Assembly: GCF_017874625.1 (NCBI RefSeq)
Contig: NZ_JAGIKZ010000005.1
Span: 1 to 64,000, forward strand
Direction of reading: 5' to 3'
DNA from: Cytobacillus eiseniae
Lineage (GTDB): Bacteria > Bacillota > Bacilli > Bacillales > Cytobacillaceae
Length of the DNA: 64,000 nucleotides
Below the pieces are notes generated by a model. The model had not been told where the DNA came from and did no database searches. It saw only the letters and a list, made by a program, of their open reading frames with translations. Below are positions 47,406 to 56,261 of this stretch, piece by piece; position 1 is the stretch's first letter; each line of letters starts with the position of its first letter. Position numbers and translations under genes: made by a program.

Positions 47406-47434
47406 TTAAAAAAACTTCCTAAATAAGGAAGTTT
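47406..47434 (-). terminator. intrinsic terminator of lysA
   Basis: AACTTCCT pairs with AGGAAGTT over TATTT, followed by seven T on the minus strand. Confidence 0.9.
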
Positions 47435-48752
47435 AATTGTTTATCTTTGCTTTTATCGATAAGTCCATCTGGATCAAATCCTCATAGGTTTCTCTTCTTA
47501 CAACGAGCTTAGCTTCCCCATTTTCGATAAATACAACAGGAGGCCTTGGAATTCGATTGTAATTATTCGCCATCGCATACCCATAAGCACCTGTGCAAAA
47601 TACGGCAAGCAAATCACCACTGTTTGACTTAGGAAGTGGAATATCCCAAATGAGCATATCTCCTGATTCACAGCACTTACCCGCAATGGAGACTGTTTCT
47701 TCTGTCTCTGCTAACACTTTGTTTGCAATCACAGCTTCATATTTGGCTTGATAAAGAGCTGGTCGAATATTATCACTCATTCCTCCATCTATCGCTACAT
47801 ATTTCCGGATATTTGGGATTTCTTTTCTTGAACCTATTTTGTATAAGGTCGTACCAGCATCCCCAACAAGTGAACGGCCAGGTTCAATCCAAATTTCCGG
47901 CATTTGCATTTCATACTTTTCTACTTGCTTTTGGACTTCAGCAATAATTTCAGACACATATTGAGCAGCTTGAAGTGGGTGATCATCATTTGTATAACGA
48001 ATGCCGAATCCTCCACCAAGATTCAATACCTTTGATTCAAAAGCAAAAGTATTCTTCCATTCATTGAGCTTGTCGAATATTTTCTGAGCAGCGACGATAA
48101 AGCCTGTCGTTTCAAAAATTTGAGAACCAATATGACAGTGAAGGCCGAGCAGCTCTATTCTATTAAACTCCAATGCTTGCAACAATGCTTTTTCAGCTTG
48201 TCCGTTTTGAAGATTAAAACCAAACTTAGAATCTTCTTGCCCAGTTGTAATATAATCATGTGTATGCGCTTCTACACCAGGAGTTACTCTTAGCAGAACC
48301 TTCATTGTCTTATTTATAGTTTCACATATTGATTGGATCAGTTCTAATTCATAAAAATTATCTACGACAATACATCCAATTTCATGCTGTAATGCCATTT
48401 CTAATTCTTCTTTGCTCTTATTATTCCCATGAAAATGGATCCGTTCGGCAGGAAACTCCGCTGCAATGGCAGTATACAATTCTCCACCTGATACGACATC
48501 AAGTGATAGACCTTCATCTTCTGCTAATTGTACCATTGCTATAGTTGAAAAAGCCTTACTTGCATAAGCCACTTGAGCTTTTACCCCTGAATCATCAAAG
48601 GCTTTCTTAAATCCCCTTGCTCTTTCCCTAATTAAAGAAACATCATATACGTATAACGGTGTTCCATATTGTTCAGCTAGCTTTACAGTATCGACACCGC
48701 CAATTTCAAGATGCCCCTTATCGTTCACTTTCGATGTGCCATGAAAAAACAT
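47433..48752 (-). CDS. lysA: Diaminopimelate decarboxylase
   Basis: The last step of lysine synthesis: decarboxylation of meso-diaminopimelate with pyridoxal phosphate. The 439-residue protein has the PLP lysine in VAYASKAFST (about residue 66), the glycine-rich phosphate motif LGGGFGI, and EPGRSLVGDAGTTLYKIG, with the C-terminal CCESGDML active-site cysteine block. It follows spoVAF in the same direction, as in B. subtilis. Confidence 0.96.
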   Translation of the reverse strand: MFFHGTSKVNDKGHLEIGGVDTVKLAEQYGTPLYVYDVSLIRERARGFKKAFDDSGVKAQVAYASKAFSTIAMVQLAEDEGLSLDVVSGGELYTAIAAEFPAERIHFHGNNKSKEELEMALQHEIGCIVVDNFYELELIQSICETINKTMKVLLRVTPGVEAHTHDYITTGQEDSKFGFNLQNGQAEKALLQALEFNRIELLGLHCHIGSQIFETTGFIVAAQKIFDKLNEWKNTFAFESKVLNLGGGFGIRYTNDDHPLQAAQYVSEIIAEVQKQVEKYEMQMPEIWIEPGRSLVGDAGTTLYKIGSRKEIPNIRKYVAIDGGMSDNIRPALYQAKYEAVIANKVLAETEETVSIAGKCCESGDMLIWDIPLPKSNSGDLLAVFCTGAYGYAMANNYNRIPRPPVVFIENGEAKLVVRRETYEDLIQMDLSIKAKINN

Positions 48753-48789
48753 AAATCAACCTCTTCTCTATTTCTCATTTTAACTTGAG

Positions 48790-48824
48790 AGAAATAGACA
48801 GTATCTAAATTAGAAACTGTCTAT
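48790..48824 (-). terminator. candidate terminator of spoVAF
   Basis: AGACAGT pairs with ACTGTCT across TTCTAATTTAGAT, followed by ATTTCTC on the minus strand. The T run is weak. It lies in the 155-base gap before lysA. Confidence 0.45.
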
Positions 48825-48908
48825 TGTATTTCTTGCCCCATTTTATTTTAAGAAATTTTAACATAATTCGGTTAAATCCGCAATTTCGAAAGTAGTATAT
48901 TAAACAAA

Positions 48909-50387
48909 TTAGTTGTTTGGCTGTTTAAAACGATTACGTGTATGAATAATACTTGGTCGAATATTTGATCCAGGAACAGATGTACGGATTAATATCTGCC
49001 ACAGTGCTTTTGGATGAAACGGGATAAATGGCCATAAATAAGGTGTGTTTAACGCTTTTATACTCACTTGCCAAAGGATAAATAATGTAATACCAATCAC
49101 AAATCCTGGCGTATGGAATGCTGCCACTAGAATTAAAAAGGCCAGTCGTACGATTTTATTTGCAATACTTAACTCATAACTAGGAGTAGTATACGTACCA
49201 ATCGCAGCAAGTGAGACATAAAGTATAACCTCAGGAACAAATAATCCTACATCAATGGCAATTTGTCCAATTAACACGGCCGCAATTAAACCCATCGCTG
49301 TCGATAGTGGGGTTGGTGTATGAATAGCAGCAATTCTTAAAAATTCAATCCCAATATCTGCAAGAAATAACTGTACAATGACTGGCACATTCGTTTGTTC
49401 ATTGGGACCAATGAATGCGATGGATTCAGGTAATAAGGAAGGCTCTAACACAAATAAAAACCAAAGCGGCAACAAAAATAGTGAGGCAATGACACCAAGA
49501 AAACGAATCCAACGGACAAATGTACCTACAGCAGGAGATTGTCTATATTCCTCCGCATGCTGTAAATGATAGAAGTATGTTGTCGGTGTGATCATAACAC
49601 TTGGTGAAGTATCCACATAAATAAGGACATGTCCTTCAAGCAAATGGGTAGCCGCTACATCTGCCCGCTCAGTATACCGAACGAGTGGATATGGGTTATA
49701 TCCTTGTTTTAGCAGAAATTCTTCAATTGTCTTATCCGCCATTGTTATTCCATCAATTTGAATGGCTGCGATTTCTTTTCGAATAACTTCAATTAAATCA
49801 GGATCTGCAATATCCTTAATATATCCGATTGCCACATCTGTTTTTGAACGTTCCCCCACTCTCATGATCTCAAATCGCAGACTCTCATCTCTAATTCTTC
49901 TTCTCGTTAATGCTGTGTTAATGATTATATTTTCCACAAAGCCATCTCTTGAACCACGAACAACCTTTTCTGTATCAGGCTCCATAGGTGTTCGGCCAGG
50001 ATAGCTTCGGACATCGACAACTAATCCATGTCCAACACCTTCCATAACAACAACAATAAGACCTGACAATACTTGATCAACTAGCTCGTCCATCGTTTTT
50101 ATTTGTGCAACAGATTGATGAACTAATCGATTCTCAACCACTTTACTAATATTTGTTGTTAGTTTCTCATGATCATTGATTGCTACTAACTCTTCTACTA
50201 ATTCAATAATGAATTGAGTATCAGTGAGCCCATTCACATAATAAAAATGGACATTTTTTTTAAGGATAATTAATTTCCTTACTCCTAGATCAAAGCTTTC
50301 CCCTAGTCCAATCCGATTCTTCATATACTTTTCGATTTCTTCTAATGATTCAGGAATAGGAATTTTATTATTCTTGTTGTCTTTCAC
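48909..50387 (-). CDS. spoVAF: Stage V sporulation protein AF
   Basis: SpoVAF is a GerA-subunit-A-like integral membrane protein of the spore inner membrane, linked with the SpoVA/germinosome machinery. The 492-residue protein has an N-terminal cytoplasmic part (about 1-240, with [14 protein letters not shown] and the [23 protein letters not shown] block typical of GerAA/SpoVAF), then several membrane helices (about 285-430) and a short tail. The GTG start at VKDNKNNK follows AAAGGAG by eight bases and overlaps the spoVAEA end by 20 bases. Confidence 0.94.
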   Translation of the reverse strand: MKDNKNNKIPIPESLEEIEKYMKNRIGLGESFDLGVRKLIILKKNVHFYYVNGLTDTQFIIELVEELVAINDHEKLTTNISKVVENRLVHQSVAQIKTMDELVDQVLSGLIVVVMEGVGHGLVVDVRSYPGRTPMEPDTEKVVRGSRDGFVENIIINTALTRRRIRDESLRFEIMRVGERSKTDVAIGYIKDIADPDLIEVIRKEIAAIQIDGITMADKTIEEFLLKQGYNPYPLVRYTERADVAATHLLEGHVLIYVDTSPSVMITPTTYFYHLQHAEEYRQSPAVGTFVRWIRFLGVIASLFLLPLWFLFVLEPSLLPESIAFIGPNEQTNVPVIVQLFLADIGIEFLRIAAIHTPTPLSTAMGLIAAVLIGQIAIDVGLFVPEVILYVSLAAIGTYTTPSYELSIANKIVRLAFLILVAAFHTPGFVIGITLFILWQVSIKALNTPYLWPFIPFHPKALWQILIRTSVPGSNIRPSIIHTRNRFKQPNN

Positions 50388-50949
50388 GATAGCCACTCCT
50401 TTCCAAAATTAACTCGACAGCCTTCTTTGTTATTGGTGAACCGATATCAAGATGATCCTTTTTCGCCATTTTTCCGATATCACCAATTCCTACAATGATC
50501 GGAACATCGATTTCATCGAGACAGTAGACTGTGTCACCATAAAGCCGGCCTTGTTCCATTTCAGGAATACCGAATTTATCAACTCCATATGGAGTAAGTT
50601 CACCATCACGATCAATACATATATCTACTTTCGTCCATTCCGCCTGTCTTGTTTTTGCTGCAACAGCAATCACACCTAATACTTCAATGTCTGCATGGGT
50701 GGCCACATACTTTAATGCACGCTCTCCAGCCCCCTCTCCCGCTAGACCACTATCATCAAACATAACGAATACAGGATCATACGGTGCTTTTTTAATTAGC
50801 TTCACAATGAGCGGTCCATCAATGGTTGTAGGATTACCGTGAGATAATGAGATACATCTACCCCCGATTTCCTTTGCTACGTATTCAATCGTTTTTCTTG
50901 CATAGTCGTCTCCATCTGTAATTAAAATGACGTGCCTCCGTTCATCCAT
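50368..50949 (-). CDS. spoVAEA: Stage V sporulation protein AE (SpoVAEA)
   Basis: The soluble SpoVA protein, residing on the outer face of the spore inner membrane in B. subtilis. The 193-residue protein starts with a Rossmann-like segment [20 protein letters not shown] and has [19 protein letters not shown] and [21 protein letters not shown]. Its role is unclear. The start at MDERRHVI follows AAAGGA. Directly upstream, where spoVAEB should be, is repeat copy A5. Confidence 0.94.
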   Translation of the reverse strand: MDERRHVILITDGDDYARKTIEYVAKEIGGRCISLSHGNPTTIDGPLIVKLIKKAPYDPVFVMFDDSGLAGEGAGERALKYVATHADIEVLGVIAVAAKTRQAEWTKVDICIDRDGELTPYGVDKFGIPEMEQGRLYGDTVYCLDEIDVPIIVGIGDIGKMAKKDHLDIGSPITKKAVELILERSGYRERQQE

Positions 50950-51002
50950 ATTCTTAAATCCTTTCATCATAGGATGGTGGCTTTCTCAAGCTCTATTACT
51001 TA

Positions 51003-51297
51003 TTCTGTTTTCGCAAACATTGTTGCTATTTACAAAAAATTAGGTAAAGGTTGATTTCCGCGCACGTGTGCTCCCTTTCCGCGGAGCAGTCCGCTTGAGC
51101 CTCCTCATCGCTTTCGCTCCTGCGTAAGTCTCAGCTGTCCCACGCATCCCGCAGGACATTGAGTTGGCTCCTTAGAATCCACACCGCACGAAGGAAATGC
51201 GACAGCATTTTCGAGGAGTGTCGCACCTTCCGCTCCAATCAACCGACCTAGTTAGTCAAACATTGATTCAAAAGCAACTATCTTTTAGAATAGAGCC
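51003..51297. repeat. family A MITE-like element, copy A5, at the spoVA break
   Basis: A 295-bp copy with the full interior, including CACGAAGGAAATGCGACAGC. The left end reads TTCTGTTTTCGCAAACATTG instead of GGCTGTTTTC. No flanking 8-bp target duplication is seen. It occupies nearly the whole gap between spoVAB and spoVAEA, the position of spoVAC, spoVAD and spoVAEB in B. subtilis. Confidence 0.85.
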
Positions 51298-51316
51298 TAA
51301 AAACTACAAAGTTCTA

Positions 51317-51742
51317 TTATTTTTGGACAAAATAGATCCACTGATAAAGCGAGCCGAGAATTTTTCCTAAAACGATTGCCATTAGTAAATAAACAATTTT
51401 TCCATCTATCCCAATTCTCTTCGCTAAAATTGGAAAGACATTCAGCACCTCTGTTAAAGCAGCAGCTAACATTCCTACAAATACGCCTGTTGCCAAGCCG
51501 ATTGGAATGAGCAAATAGCGTGTGAGGGTAAAGATTGGATTCCATAATGAAGCCATTGACCCAATAATGACTCCGATCACAACAGCCCATTCATAGAAAC
51601 GAATCATTTTCATTGTTTTTGTAAGCTGCATAAGCCTTGGGATAATTCCTAAAACAGATAAAAATGCGACAACGCCAGACCCAACTGCCAAGCCACTAGC
51701 AAGGCCTACAAACATAACAAACAGAACATTACCTGTCGTCAA
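51317..51742 (-). CDS. spoVAB: Stage V sporulation protein AB
   Basis: A membrane protein of the SpoVA dipicolinic-acid channel operon. The 141-residue protein has about four to five hydrophobic segments (for example VLFVMFVGLASGLAVGSGVVAF at 6-27) and a length equal to B. subtilis SpoVAB. It overlaps spoVAA by 14 bases. Downstream, the next gene in this direction is spoVAEA, after repeat A5. Confidence 0.94.
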   Translation of the reverse strand: MTTGNVLFVMFVGLASGLAVGSGVVAFLSVLGIIPRLMQLTKTMKMIRFYEWAVVIGVIIGSMASLWNPIFTLTRYLLIPIGLATGVFVGMLAAALTEVLNVFPILAKRIGIDGKIVYLLMAIVLGKILGSLYQWIYFVQK

Positions 51743-52349
51743 ATTGCTTCATAATCTCCTTGTTTTCTTTTAAAGCAACATAATTATCAAGATCGAGCTG
51801 GTAATTAAACATCTCAACTTCTAATGGACTTGGCTCTTCATTTAAACGTTTTTTAAATAAATGATTAAAAAAAAGAATCATCCCTAACCCTAAACCAATT
51901 GAATATGGGATCTGAAAAATTAAAGGTTTAGAATCAACTTCCCCGGTAATAATGGTGTAAATTCGTTGCTGCACTGCTTGCATGCTAACATCTTCATGAA
52001 AATTCATAATCGTAAGGGCAGCCCCGAAGAATAATAATAGCCATACTAACAAAAAGAGTGGAAGTGACACTTTTTGTCTTTTTGCTATAACTTCAACTAG
52101 TACTTGAGCTGGCCCTTGTGGCTGTATATCAACATTTGGCATGATTCCTTTAATTAAACGAATCACCATCATGACATCAATAACAACCCGGTTTTTATCC
52201 TTTTCAGATACTTCATATACTTTTAAATTTCTAACCTGCTCATACAGATTCTCCTCAGCAACCATTTGAGCAATATCCTTTAAATAAATCGTTTCATTTG
52301 TTCGTACTTGTATGCGGTGTCGCAATCGAATATAAATACTTTTTTCCAC
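51729..52349 (-). CDS. spoVAA: Stage V sporulation protein AA
   Basis: First gene of the spoVA operon. The 206-residue protein begins VEKSIYIRLRHRIQVR (GTG start), matching the start of B. subtilis SpoVAA, has a soluble N-terminal region (1-100) and two membrane helices (about 112-130 and 155-172). The longer frame beginning six codons earlier has no ribosome-binding site; the chosen GTG has GGGAAG upstream. A SigG-like promoter precedes it. Confidence 0.93.
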   Translation of the reverse strand: MEKSIYIRLRHRIQVRTNETIYLKDIAQMVAEENLYEQVRNLKVYEVSEKDKNRVVIDVMMVIRLIKGIMPNVDIQPQGPAQVLVEVIAKRQKVSLPLFLLVWLLLFFGAALTIMNFHEDVSMQAVQQRIYTIITGEVDSKPLIFQIPYSIGLGLGMILFFNHLFKKRLNEEPSPLEVEMFNYQLDLDNYVALKENKEIMKQFDDR

Positions 52350-52386
52350 TTCGTTCACTTCCCACACATTAATTTCCTTGTATGTG

Positions 52387-52416
52387 TAGTATGAGTTACA
52401 TATATTGACTTCATGA
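52387..52416 (-). promoter_or_regulatory. SigG-type promoter of spoVA
   Basis: TCATG (52412-52416) and CATACTA (52387-52393) are 18 bases apart; the SigG consensus is GMATR-N18-CATNHTA. The -10 is perfect and one -35 base differs. spoVA is a SigG operon in B. subtilis. Confidence 0.65.
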
Positions 52417-52596
52417 TGACCAATAATTGGTTGTCATATAAATAAGCCTGTTGATTGGAGCGACAATCAGCCTTTATTAATTATGTATAAGATTGGAAAA
52501 ATAACTTTTTTTACTAGAATAGGTCAGTTTAAGTCCATTTGCAGATTTTCGGAATTTCAACCAAGTCCATCTTGATTTTCTCCTATGCAAATCCTC

Positions 52597-52638
52597 AAAA
52601 AAAAAGACCGAATAGATTATATATCCATTCGGTCTTTC
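52597..52638 (-). terminator. intrinsic terminator of the spoIIA operon
   Basis: AAAGACCGAAT pairs with ATTCGGTCTTT over GGATATATAATCT, followed by a run of T on the minus strand, at the sigF stop codon. Confidence 0.9.
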
Positions 52639-53378
52639 ATCTGCTGGAGAATCTTTTTTTCTAGGCGAGAGACTTGAACTTGTGAAATGCCAAGCCTAAC
52701 AGCTACCTCTGACTGTGTTTGGTCCTTATAGTAGCGTAAATAAACGATTAATCTCTCACGATCATCAAGTTCATTGATCGCTTCCTTTAGCGCAATTTTA
52801 TCGAACCATTTCCCTTCATTGCCATCATCAATTTGGTCAAGCAATGTAATTGGATCCCCATCATTTTCATACACTGTTTCATGAATAGATGCTGGACTGC
52901 GGCTTGCTTCCTGCGCAAGAATGATATCCTCCGGCGGGATATCAAGAAACTCAGACAATTCGGAAACTGTCGGAGTTCTGCCAAGTGATTTTGATAATTC
53001 ATCCTTAGCCTTTCGGATTTTATTCCCCATCTCTTTTAAAGAACGGCTAACCTTTACTGTTCCATCATCACGGATAAACCGTTGAATCTCACCAATAATC
53101 ATTGGGACCGCATAGGTTGAAAACTTCACATCAAAAGATAAGTCAAATTTATCAACTGACTTTAATAATCCGATGCAACCAATTTGAAAAAGATCATCCG
53201 GCTCATACCCACGATTTAAGAACCGCTGGACAACGGACCAGACGAGTCGCATATTTTTTTGGACAATTAAATCCCGCGAGTCTTGATCCCCTGCTTGGCT
53301 TTTTTTGATTAAACTTTTGACTTCATGATCCTTCAAAAAAGTTTGGCTTTTTTCTGTTGTTTTAACCTCCACATCCAT
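52617..53378 (-). CDS. sigF: RNA polymerase sigma-F factor
   Basis: The first forespore-specific sigma factor. The 253-residue protein has region 2 (QKNMRLVWSVVQRFLNRGYE, DDLFQIGCIGLLKSVDKFDL, FSTYAVPMIIGEIQRF), region 3 and region 4 with the helix-turn-helix QSEVAVRLGISQVQVSRLEK. It is encoded 12 bases after the anti-sigma gene spoIIAB, which holds it inactive until SpoIIAA is dephosphorylated. Confidence 0.97.
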   Translation of the reverse strand: MDVEVKTTEKSQTFLKDHEVKSLIKKSQAGDQDSRDLIVQKNMRLVWSVVQRFLNRGYEPDDLFQIGCIGLLKSVDKFDLSFDVKFSTYAVPMIIGEIQRFIRDDGTVKVSRSLKEMGNKIRKAKDELSKSLGRTPTVSELSEFLDIPPEDIILAQEASRSPASIHETVYENDGDPITLLDQIDDGNEGKWFDKIALKEAINELDDRERLIVYLRYYKDQTQSEVAVRLGISQVQVSRLEKKILQQMKDRMDI

Positions 53379-53390
53379 AGCAAGACTCCC

Positions 53391-53831
53391 TTAATTGCAT
53401 AGCATTTTACTATTTGATAAATGCTTTCTTAATCGGACCTCTGTGCCTTTACCTGGTTGCGAACTAATTTCTATTTCGTCCATGAAGTTTTCCATAATTG
53501 TAAAGCCCATACCAGATCTCTCAAGTTCAGGCTTAGTCGTAAACAGTGGTTGACGCGCTTCTTCTACATTCATAATTCCTAATCCTTCATCCCTAATTGA
53601 CATATCAATAAAGCCATCCTCTATTTCTACTGAAATATAGACAAGTCCATTTGAATCATTGTCATATCCATGAATAATTGAATTGGTCACCGCTTCAGAA
53701 ACAACCGTTTTAATTTCTGTCAGCTCATCCATCGTTGGATCTAATTGACTAATAAATGCAGCAACAGTCACACGAGCAAAGGATTCGTTTTGACTTAATG
53801 CACTGAATTTTATTTGCATTTCATTTTTCAT
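53391..53831 (-). CDS. spoIIAB: Anti-sigma F factor SpoIIAB
   Basis: A serine kinase and anti-sigma factor that binds SigF and phosphorylates SpoIIAA. The 146-residue protein has the GHKL/Bergerat ATP-binding fold: N box [13 protein letters not shown] near residue 45, the G1 box RDEGLGI near 80 and the G2 segment [13 protein letters not shown] near 105. It starts three bases after the spoIIAA stop. Confidence 0.97.
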   Translation of the reverse strand: MKNEMQIKFSALSQNESFARVTVAAFISQLDPTMDELTEIKTVVSEAVTNSIIHGYDNDSNGLVYISVEIEDGFIDMSIRDEGLGIMNVEEARQPLFTTKPELERSGMGFTIMENFMDEIEISSQPGKGTEVRLRKHLSNSKMLCN

Positions 53832-53834
53832 GGT

Positions 53835-54185
53835 TCATGCAACCCCCAGTCTTTGCAAAGCGAATTCTTCTGTCGGCTCTAGACGGATAATCTTAAATAA
53901 GCCTGACATATCAAATAATCTTTGAACGGCTGGAGAAATCGCACAGACAACCATTTCACCGTGCTGCTGTTTGATTTGTTTATATCTGCCTAGAATGACG
54001 CCTAATCCCGAACTATCCATAAAGGACAGCTGTTCAAGGTTGAGGACAATATGATGAATATCATATTCTTCAATCGCATTAGACGCTTGTCTCCTAAGCT
54101 CGTCAGCAGAATGATGATCTAATTCTCCGCTTAAACGAATACATAATACATCTTTTTTCACTTCTAAATTAATCGTAAGACTCAC
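53835..54185 (-). CDS. spoIIAA: Anti-sigma F factor antagonist SpoIIAA
   Basis: When unphosphorylated it frees SigF from SpoIIAB; SpoIIE (not here) dephosphorylates it. The 116-residue STAS protein has the phosphoacceptor serine at position 58 in [14 protein letters not shown]. The GTG start follows AAGGAGG by about eight bases. First gene of spoIIAA-spoIIAB-sigF. Confidence 0.97.
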   Translation of the reverse strand: MSLTINLEVKKDVLCIRLSGELDHHSADELRRQASNAIEEYDIHHIVLNLEQLSFMDSSGLGVILGRYKQIKQQHGEMVVCAISPAVQRLFDMSGLFKIIRLEPTEEFALQRLGVA

Positions 54186-54319
54186 TATCCTAGCCTCCTT
54201 ATCTAGTATCCCATTTTATGAATCAATCGCTTTTTCAAAAAAAGCAGCTCATTCATTTATCGGATCTTTTCGATGCCTATAACTAAAAATGACATCCTTC
54301 TGGCCTTATAGTGAGTCAA

Positions 54320-54347
54320 TTTCGATATGCACGAACTTATTTCCTTC
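54320..54347 (-). promoter_or_regulatory. SigH-type promoter of spoIIA
   Basis: GAAGGAAAT (54339-54347) and ATCGAAA (54320-54326) are 12 bases apart on the minus strand; the SigH consensus is RNAGGAWWW and RNNGAAT. spoIIA is SigH-dependent in B. subtilis. Confidence 0.6.
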
Positions 54348-54399
54348 TTCAAAACAAAACTAGTGTGATTTCGCTAAAAGTTGCAGGAATGTTCTTCGA

Positions 54400-54407
54400 T
54401 TCGACAA
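54400..54407 (-). promoter_or_regulatory. 0A box (Spo0A binding site) of spoIIA
   Basis: TTGTCGAA on the minus strand is a perfect match to the Spo0A box core (TTGTCRAA). It lies about 60 bases upstream of the SigH -35 region, adjacent to the dacF stop codon. Confidence 0.6.
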
Positions 54408-54417
54408 GAGGTAATTC

Positions 54418-55602
54418 CTATTGTCCCGCCTTCGTAAACATACCCATCGAACGCTTAAATAACGTCCACCAGCCCGCTTTCTTGCTTTCACCCTTAGCTA
54501 CAAGCTCTGTTTCAACGATTGTTTTTCCATTTTGCTTTAATTGAAGCACACCGACCTTATCTCCTATTTGAACAGGTGCTTTTATATTTTTATCGAGAAC
54601 AATCGATTGTTTAATGTCTTCAATTCCTTCGCCTTTTTTCGTTAAAATGGAGATTGGCTCACTCGTTACAGCATCTACTCGTTTCTTCTCCCCTTTGCTA
54701 ACTACTACTTTGCCTAACGTTACATTTCTTTTATACATTGGATGTGTTTCATATTGACTAAATGCGTAATCAAACATCTTTGTCACTTGTGCATTTCTAG
54801 CTTTTGAAGTCGGCGCACCGAATACAACAGCAATCACTCGCATGCCATCCTTTTGGGCTGTAGCTGTTAAACAATATTTTGCTTCATTCGTGAATCCTGT
54901 CTTTAATCCGTCCACTCCTGGATAGAATTTAACAAGACGATTTGTATTCACTAGCCAAAATTTCTTGTCTGTATTTTCCCGAAGATAGGATTCATATGTT
55001 CCCGTAAATTTCGTTATTTCTTCATATTTGAGCAATTCCTTCGCCATAATGGACATATCATGAGCCGTGCTGTAATCTCCATGACCAGGCAAACCTGTCG
55101 CTGTTTTAAATTCTGTATTTTCTAGTCCAAGCTCTTTTACTTTCTTGTTCATTAGCTTGACGAATTCTTCTTCAGATCCGGATAACCTCTCAGCCATAGC
55201 AACAGAAGCATCATTCCCAGAACCAATTGCAATTCCTTGAAGCATTTGTTCAGTTGTCATCTCTTCCCCTGGTTCAAGGAAAATTTGCGAACCTCCCATG
55301 GATGCCGCATATTCACTTGTACGGATTTTCTCATCCATTGTGAGCTTCCCTTGATCAATGGCTTCCATAATCAATAACATCGTCATGACCTTTGTCATAC
55401 TTGCTGGTGGCAGTTTGTCATGGCTATTTTTATCGTATAAAATTGTACCCGTATCCCGCTCAATTAATATCGCTGATTTCACATCTTTTGCTAAATCCAA
55501 TCCATCATTTTCCTTAGCAAAAGTAGAAGGTACAAAAATGGTTGTTAATAAGAAAATCATAACAATTAATGAGATAATTCGTTTCATCACATAAACCTCC
55601 AT
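54418..55602 (-). CDS. dacF: D-alanyl-D-alanine carboxypeptidase DacF
   Basis: A forespore low-molecular-mass PBP that trims germ-cell-wall and cortex peptides. The 394-residue precursor has a signal peptide (about 1-28, ending PSTFAKE), the SxxK motif PPASMTKVMT, SGN in GSGNDASVAMAE, and KTG in DGLKTGFTNEAKYC, with the PBP5-like C-terminal domain. Start may be MEVYVMKR or the internal MKRIISLI (55587); the second fits a signal peptide better. It lies immediately before the spoIIA promoter region with no terminator, so read-through into spoIIA is possible, as in B. subtilis. Confidence 0.95.
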   Translation of the reverse strand: MEVYVMKRIISLIVMIFLLTTIFVPSTFAKENDGLDLAKDVKSAILIERDTGTILYDKNSHDKLPPASMTKVMTMLLIMEAIDQGKLTMDEKIRTSEYAASMGGSQIFLEPGEEMTTEQMLQGIAIGSGNDASVAMAERLSGSEEEFVKLMNKKVKELGLENTEFKTATGLPGHGDYSTAHDMSIMAKELLKYEEITKFTGTYESYLRENTDKKFWLVNTNRLVKFYPGVDGLKTGFTNEAKYCLTATAQKDGMRVIAVVFGAPTSKARNAQVTKMFDYAFSQYETHPMYKRNVTLGKVVVSKGEKKRVDAVTSEPISILTKKGEGIEDIKQSIVLDKNIKAPVQIGDKVGVLQLKQNGKTIVETELVAKGESKKAGWWTLFKRSMGMFTKAGQ

Positions 55603-55615
55603 TCTTTATAGCCTC

Positions 55616-55645
55616 CATCTTTTCCATTTCAGGTGAATTTATACA
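55616..55645 (-). promoter_or_regulatory. candidate SigF promoter of dacF
   Basis: TGTATA (55640-55645) and GGAAAAGATG (55616-55625) are 14 bases apart; the SigF consensus is WGCATA-N14-GGNNANAMTW. Spacing is right, with three base mismatches. dacF is a SigF gene in B. subtilis. Confidence 0.45.
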
Positions 55646-55867
55646 ATAATACAACCTTATTAAACGAAAAATTTGCAGTCTTTTTATCAAAGGGAGGAGC
55701 TTCACTCAAATGAAGCATGCTTTTTTCAGCCTAGGCATAAACAAGTAGGAAATCGTTATTGGTTACACAAATTACGGCGAAAAGCATTGACAAAATGGGG
55801 CGAATTATGTATTGAGAAGAGATAAAAAGGTCCGTTAGGGGGATCCAGTTGAGCAATTGAACGGAGA

Positions 55868-56056
55868 AATAGGCGGAGAAAGTCCGCTTATTTCATAATT
55901 ATTAATAAAAACAGCTTAGATAAGCGGAAAAATTCCGCCTATTGCCTCAAAAAAGTTCAATAATGAGAAATTTGCATTGCATAACCGGAAAATCTCCGCT
56001 TATTTTCTCCAAAATGAGCTTCATTCTGCATTTAAGCGGAAAAACTCCGGTTATTT
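55868..56056. repeat. family C palindrome cluster (four units)
   Basis: Four imperfect palindromes at 55868-55893, 55919-55943, 55981-56006 and 56031-56056, each with a GCGGA or CCGGA arm, a short A-rich centre and TCCGC or TCCGG arm, with ATA/TAT outer bases. Unit spacing is about 51, 62 and 50 bases. They lie between dacF and pdp. No gene is seen in 55650-56155. Confidence 0.7.
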
Positions 56057-56154
56057 TACTTTTGCTGGTTACTCGATGATAGACAGGAAGTGAGGTTTAT
56101 AGCAGGGATGTGAATTTGTTTGATCATCTAAAAAAAATAGTAATAATTAGATTA

Positions 56155-56190
56155 TAAAAAAGCAGAGGATACAAAACCCTCTGCTTTTTT
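56155..56190 (-). terminator. intrinsic terminator of deoB-punA-pdp
   Basis: AAAGCAGAGG pairs with CCTCTGCTTTT over GTTTTGTAT, followed by a T run on the minus strand. Confidence 0.88.
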
Positions 56191-56261
56191 CTGTCTGAAA
56201 GTATGTGAATTTGCTTGATGAATTTGCTTTTTCTACTTCAAAACCTCCTGACACTTTTTTA

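Noticed and set aside
55868-56056. CRISPR array suggested by evenly spaced repeats
   Set aside because: The units are palindromes that differ from each other in sequence, number only four, and have no cas genes nearby.
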